A model generated the notes under the pieces. It did no database searches. It saw only the letters and a program-made list of their open reading frames with translations, and was not told the origin of the DNA. The position numbers and the translations under genes were made by a program. Of a stretch of DNA of 64,000 nucleotides, positions 63,710 to 64,000 are shown piece by piece (position 1 is the stretch's first letter; every line of letters begins with the position of its first letter). This stretch comes from JADHLJ01 sp038118725 (GTDB lineage Bacteria > Pseudomonadota > Alphaproteobacteria > Thalassobaculales > Thalassobaculaceae): positions 26,333-90,332 of the forward strand of contig JAYOIK010000007.1 in assembly GCA_038118725.1 (NCBI GenBank), written 5' to 3'.

Positions 63710-64000
63710 TCAAGGTCGCTCTTCGCAACCCAATCGCTCCGCCAATCCAGCGGATCGCGCCTGAATCTCGGCAAGGCTCGGAGCGCCGAGATCACGGAAA
63801 AGGTCGATACCCGTTCGCAACTCCAGGTCGTGAAGCCCAATCCTATAGGCGACGTCACAGAAATCCGCCGACCGCGGCAGATCCTGGTCCATGACGAACG
63901 CGATCGCGGCACCCACGCCGTCCGGCGCCCCGATGGCGACAACTTTCCAATACCCGCTGGGGACTACATGGGTTTCGTCGGCATTGGGAAGCGGGCGCAT
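63710..64000 (-). CDS. DNA/RNA non-specific endonuclease, C-terminal part (5' end outside window)
   Basis: The frame stays open to the edge of the window, so only the last about 97 residues are seen. They read like the C-terminal part of a NucA/EndoG-type nuclease: HVVPSGYWKVVAIG, an AIAFVMDQDLPR strand and the closing LHDLELRTGIDLFRDLG, which matches the family's xIExxTGLxFFPxL end. The catalytic DRGH motif would lie outside the window. It is convergent with gshB, with adjacent stop codons. Confidence 0.7.
   Translation of the reverse strand: MRPLPNADETHVVPSGYWKVVAIGAPDGVGAAIAFVMDQDLPRSADFCDVAYRIGLHDLELRTGIDLFRDLGAPSLAEIQARSAGLAERLGCEERP

Overview
This window is a 64 kb piece of the chromosome of a GC-rich alphaproteobacterium, probably of the Rhodospirillales or a related order. 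The evidence is the gene order: ffh-rpsP-rimM-trmD-rplS followed by leuC-leuD, leuB and asd; argD-argF-hslO; dapF-mtaB-ftsY; dnaK-dnaJ; hrcA-grpE opposite rph-rdgB-hemW; and yraN, a BON lipoprotein, a SirB1-like protein and gshB. The group is inferred from synteny and protein style, since no rRNA gene is present. No tRNA, CRISPR array, prophage or insertion sequence was recognised.

Layout. 1-6.4 kb: the 3' end of a malic enzyme gene, a DUF4197 protein, the Ada repair regulator, YqgE, a DsbD/ScsB reductase and a peroxiredoxin. 6.4-8.1 kb: a long gene-free stretch and two AT-rich segments with DnaA-box-like sites on either side of recX. 8-16.3 kb: a dCTP deaminase, arginine genes argD-argF with hslO, a CitE-like lyase, pyridoxal kinase and asd. 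16.9-26.4 kb: leucine genes, queF, and the ribosome/SRP cluster. 26.8-35.4 kb: an Ldh-family dehydrogenase, dapF-mtaB-ftsY, two gentisate-pathway genes around a broken heme-type histidine kinase gene, and xthA. 35.6-40.3 kb: a divergent locus with erythronate genes (otnI-denD facing otnK) in which otnK is translationally coupled to an AtzG/AtzE amidase pair. 40.4-46 kb: a minus-strand set of adenosine kinase, AmpG-like permease, macrodomain and EAL protein. 45.4-50 kb: a CysZ-like membrane protein, bactofilin, nth, dapB and a PadR regulator in AT-rich surroundings. 50-57 kb: heat-shock genes dnaJ, dnaK, grpE, hrcA and then rph. 57-64 kb: rdgB, hemW, an LpoA-like lipoprotein, yraN, a BON lipoprotein, a SirB1-like protein, gshB and the end of a nuclease gene.

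The observations most worth following are: (1) a sensor kinase gene interrupted by one in-frame TAA exactly where its heme-domain family normally has a tyrosine; (2) the otnK-atzG-atzE coupling, which suggests an amide-linked tetronate substrate or some other undescribed link; (3) two related REP-type inverted elements with about 30 bp termini, plus an unrelated 96 bp palindrome; (4) an intrinsic terminator that separates leuCD from leuB; (5) the absence of rsmI from its usual place before yraN; and (6) AT-rich DNA with DnaA-box-like sites around recX, a weak candidate for a replication origin.
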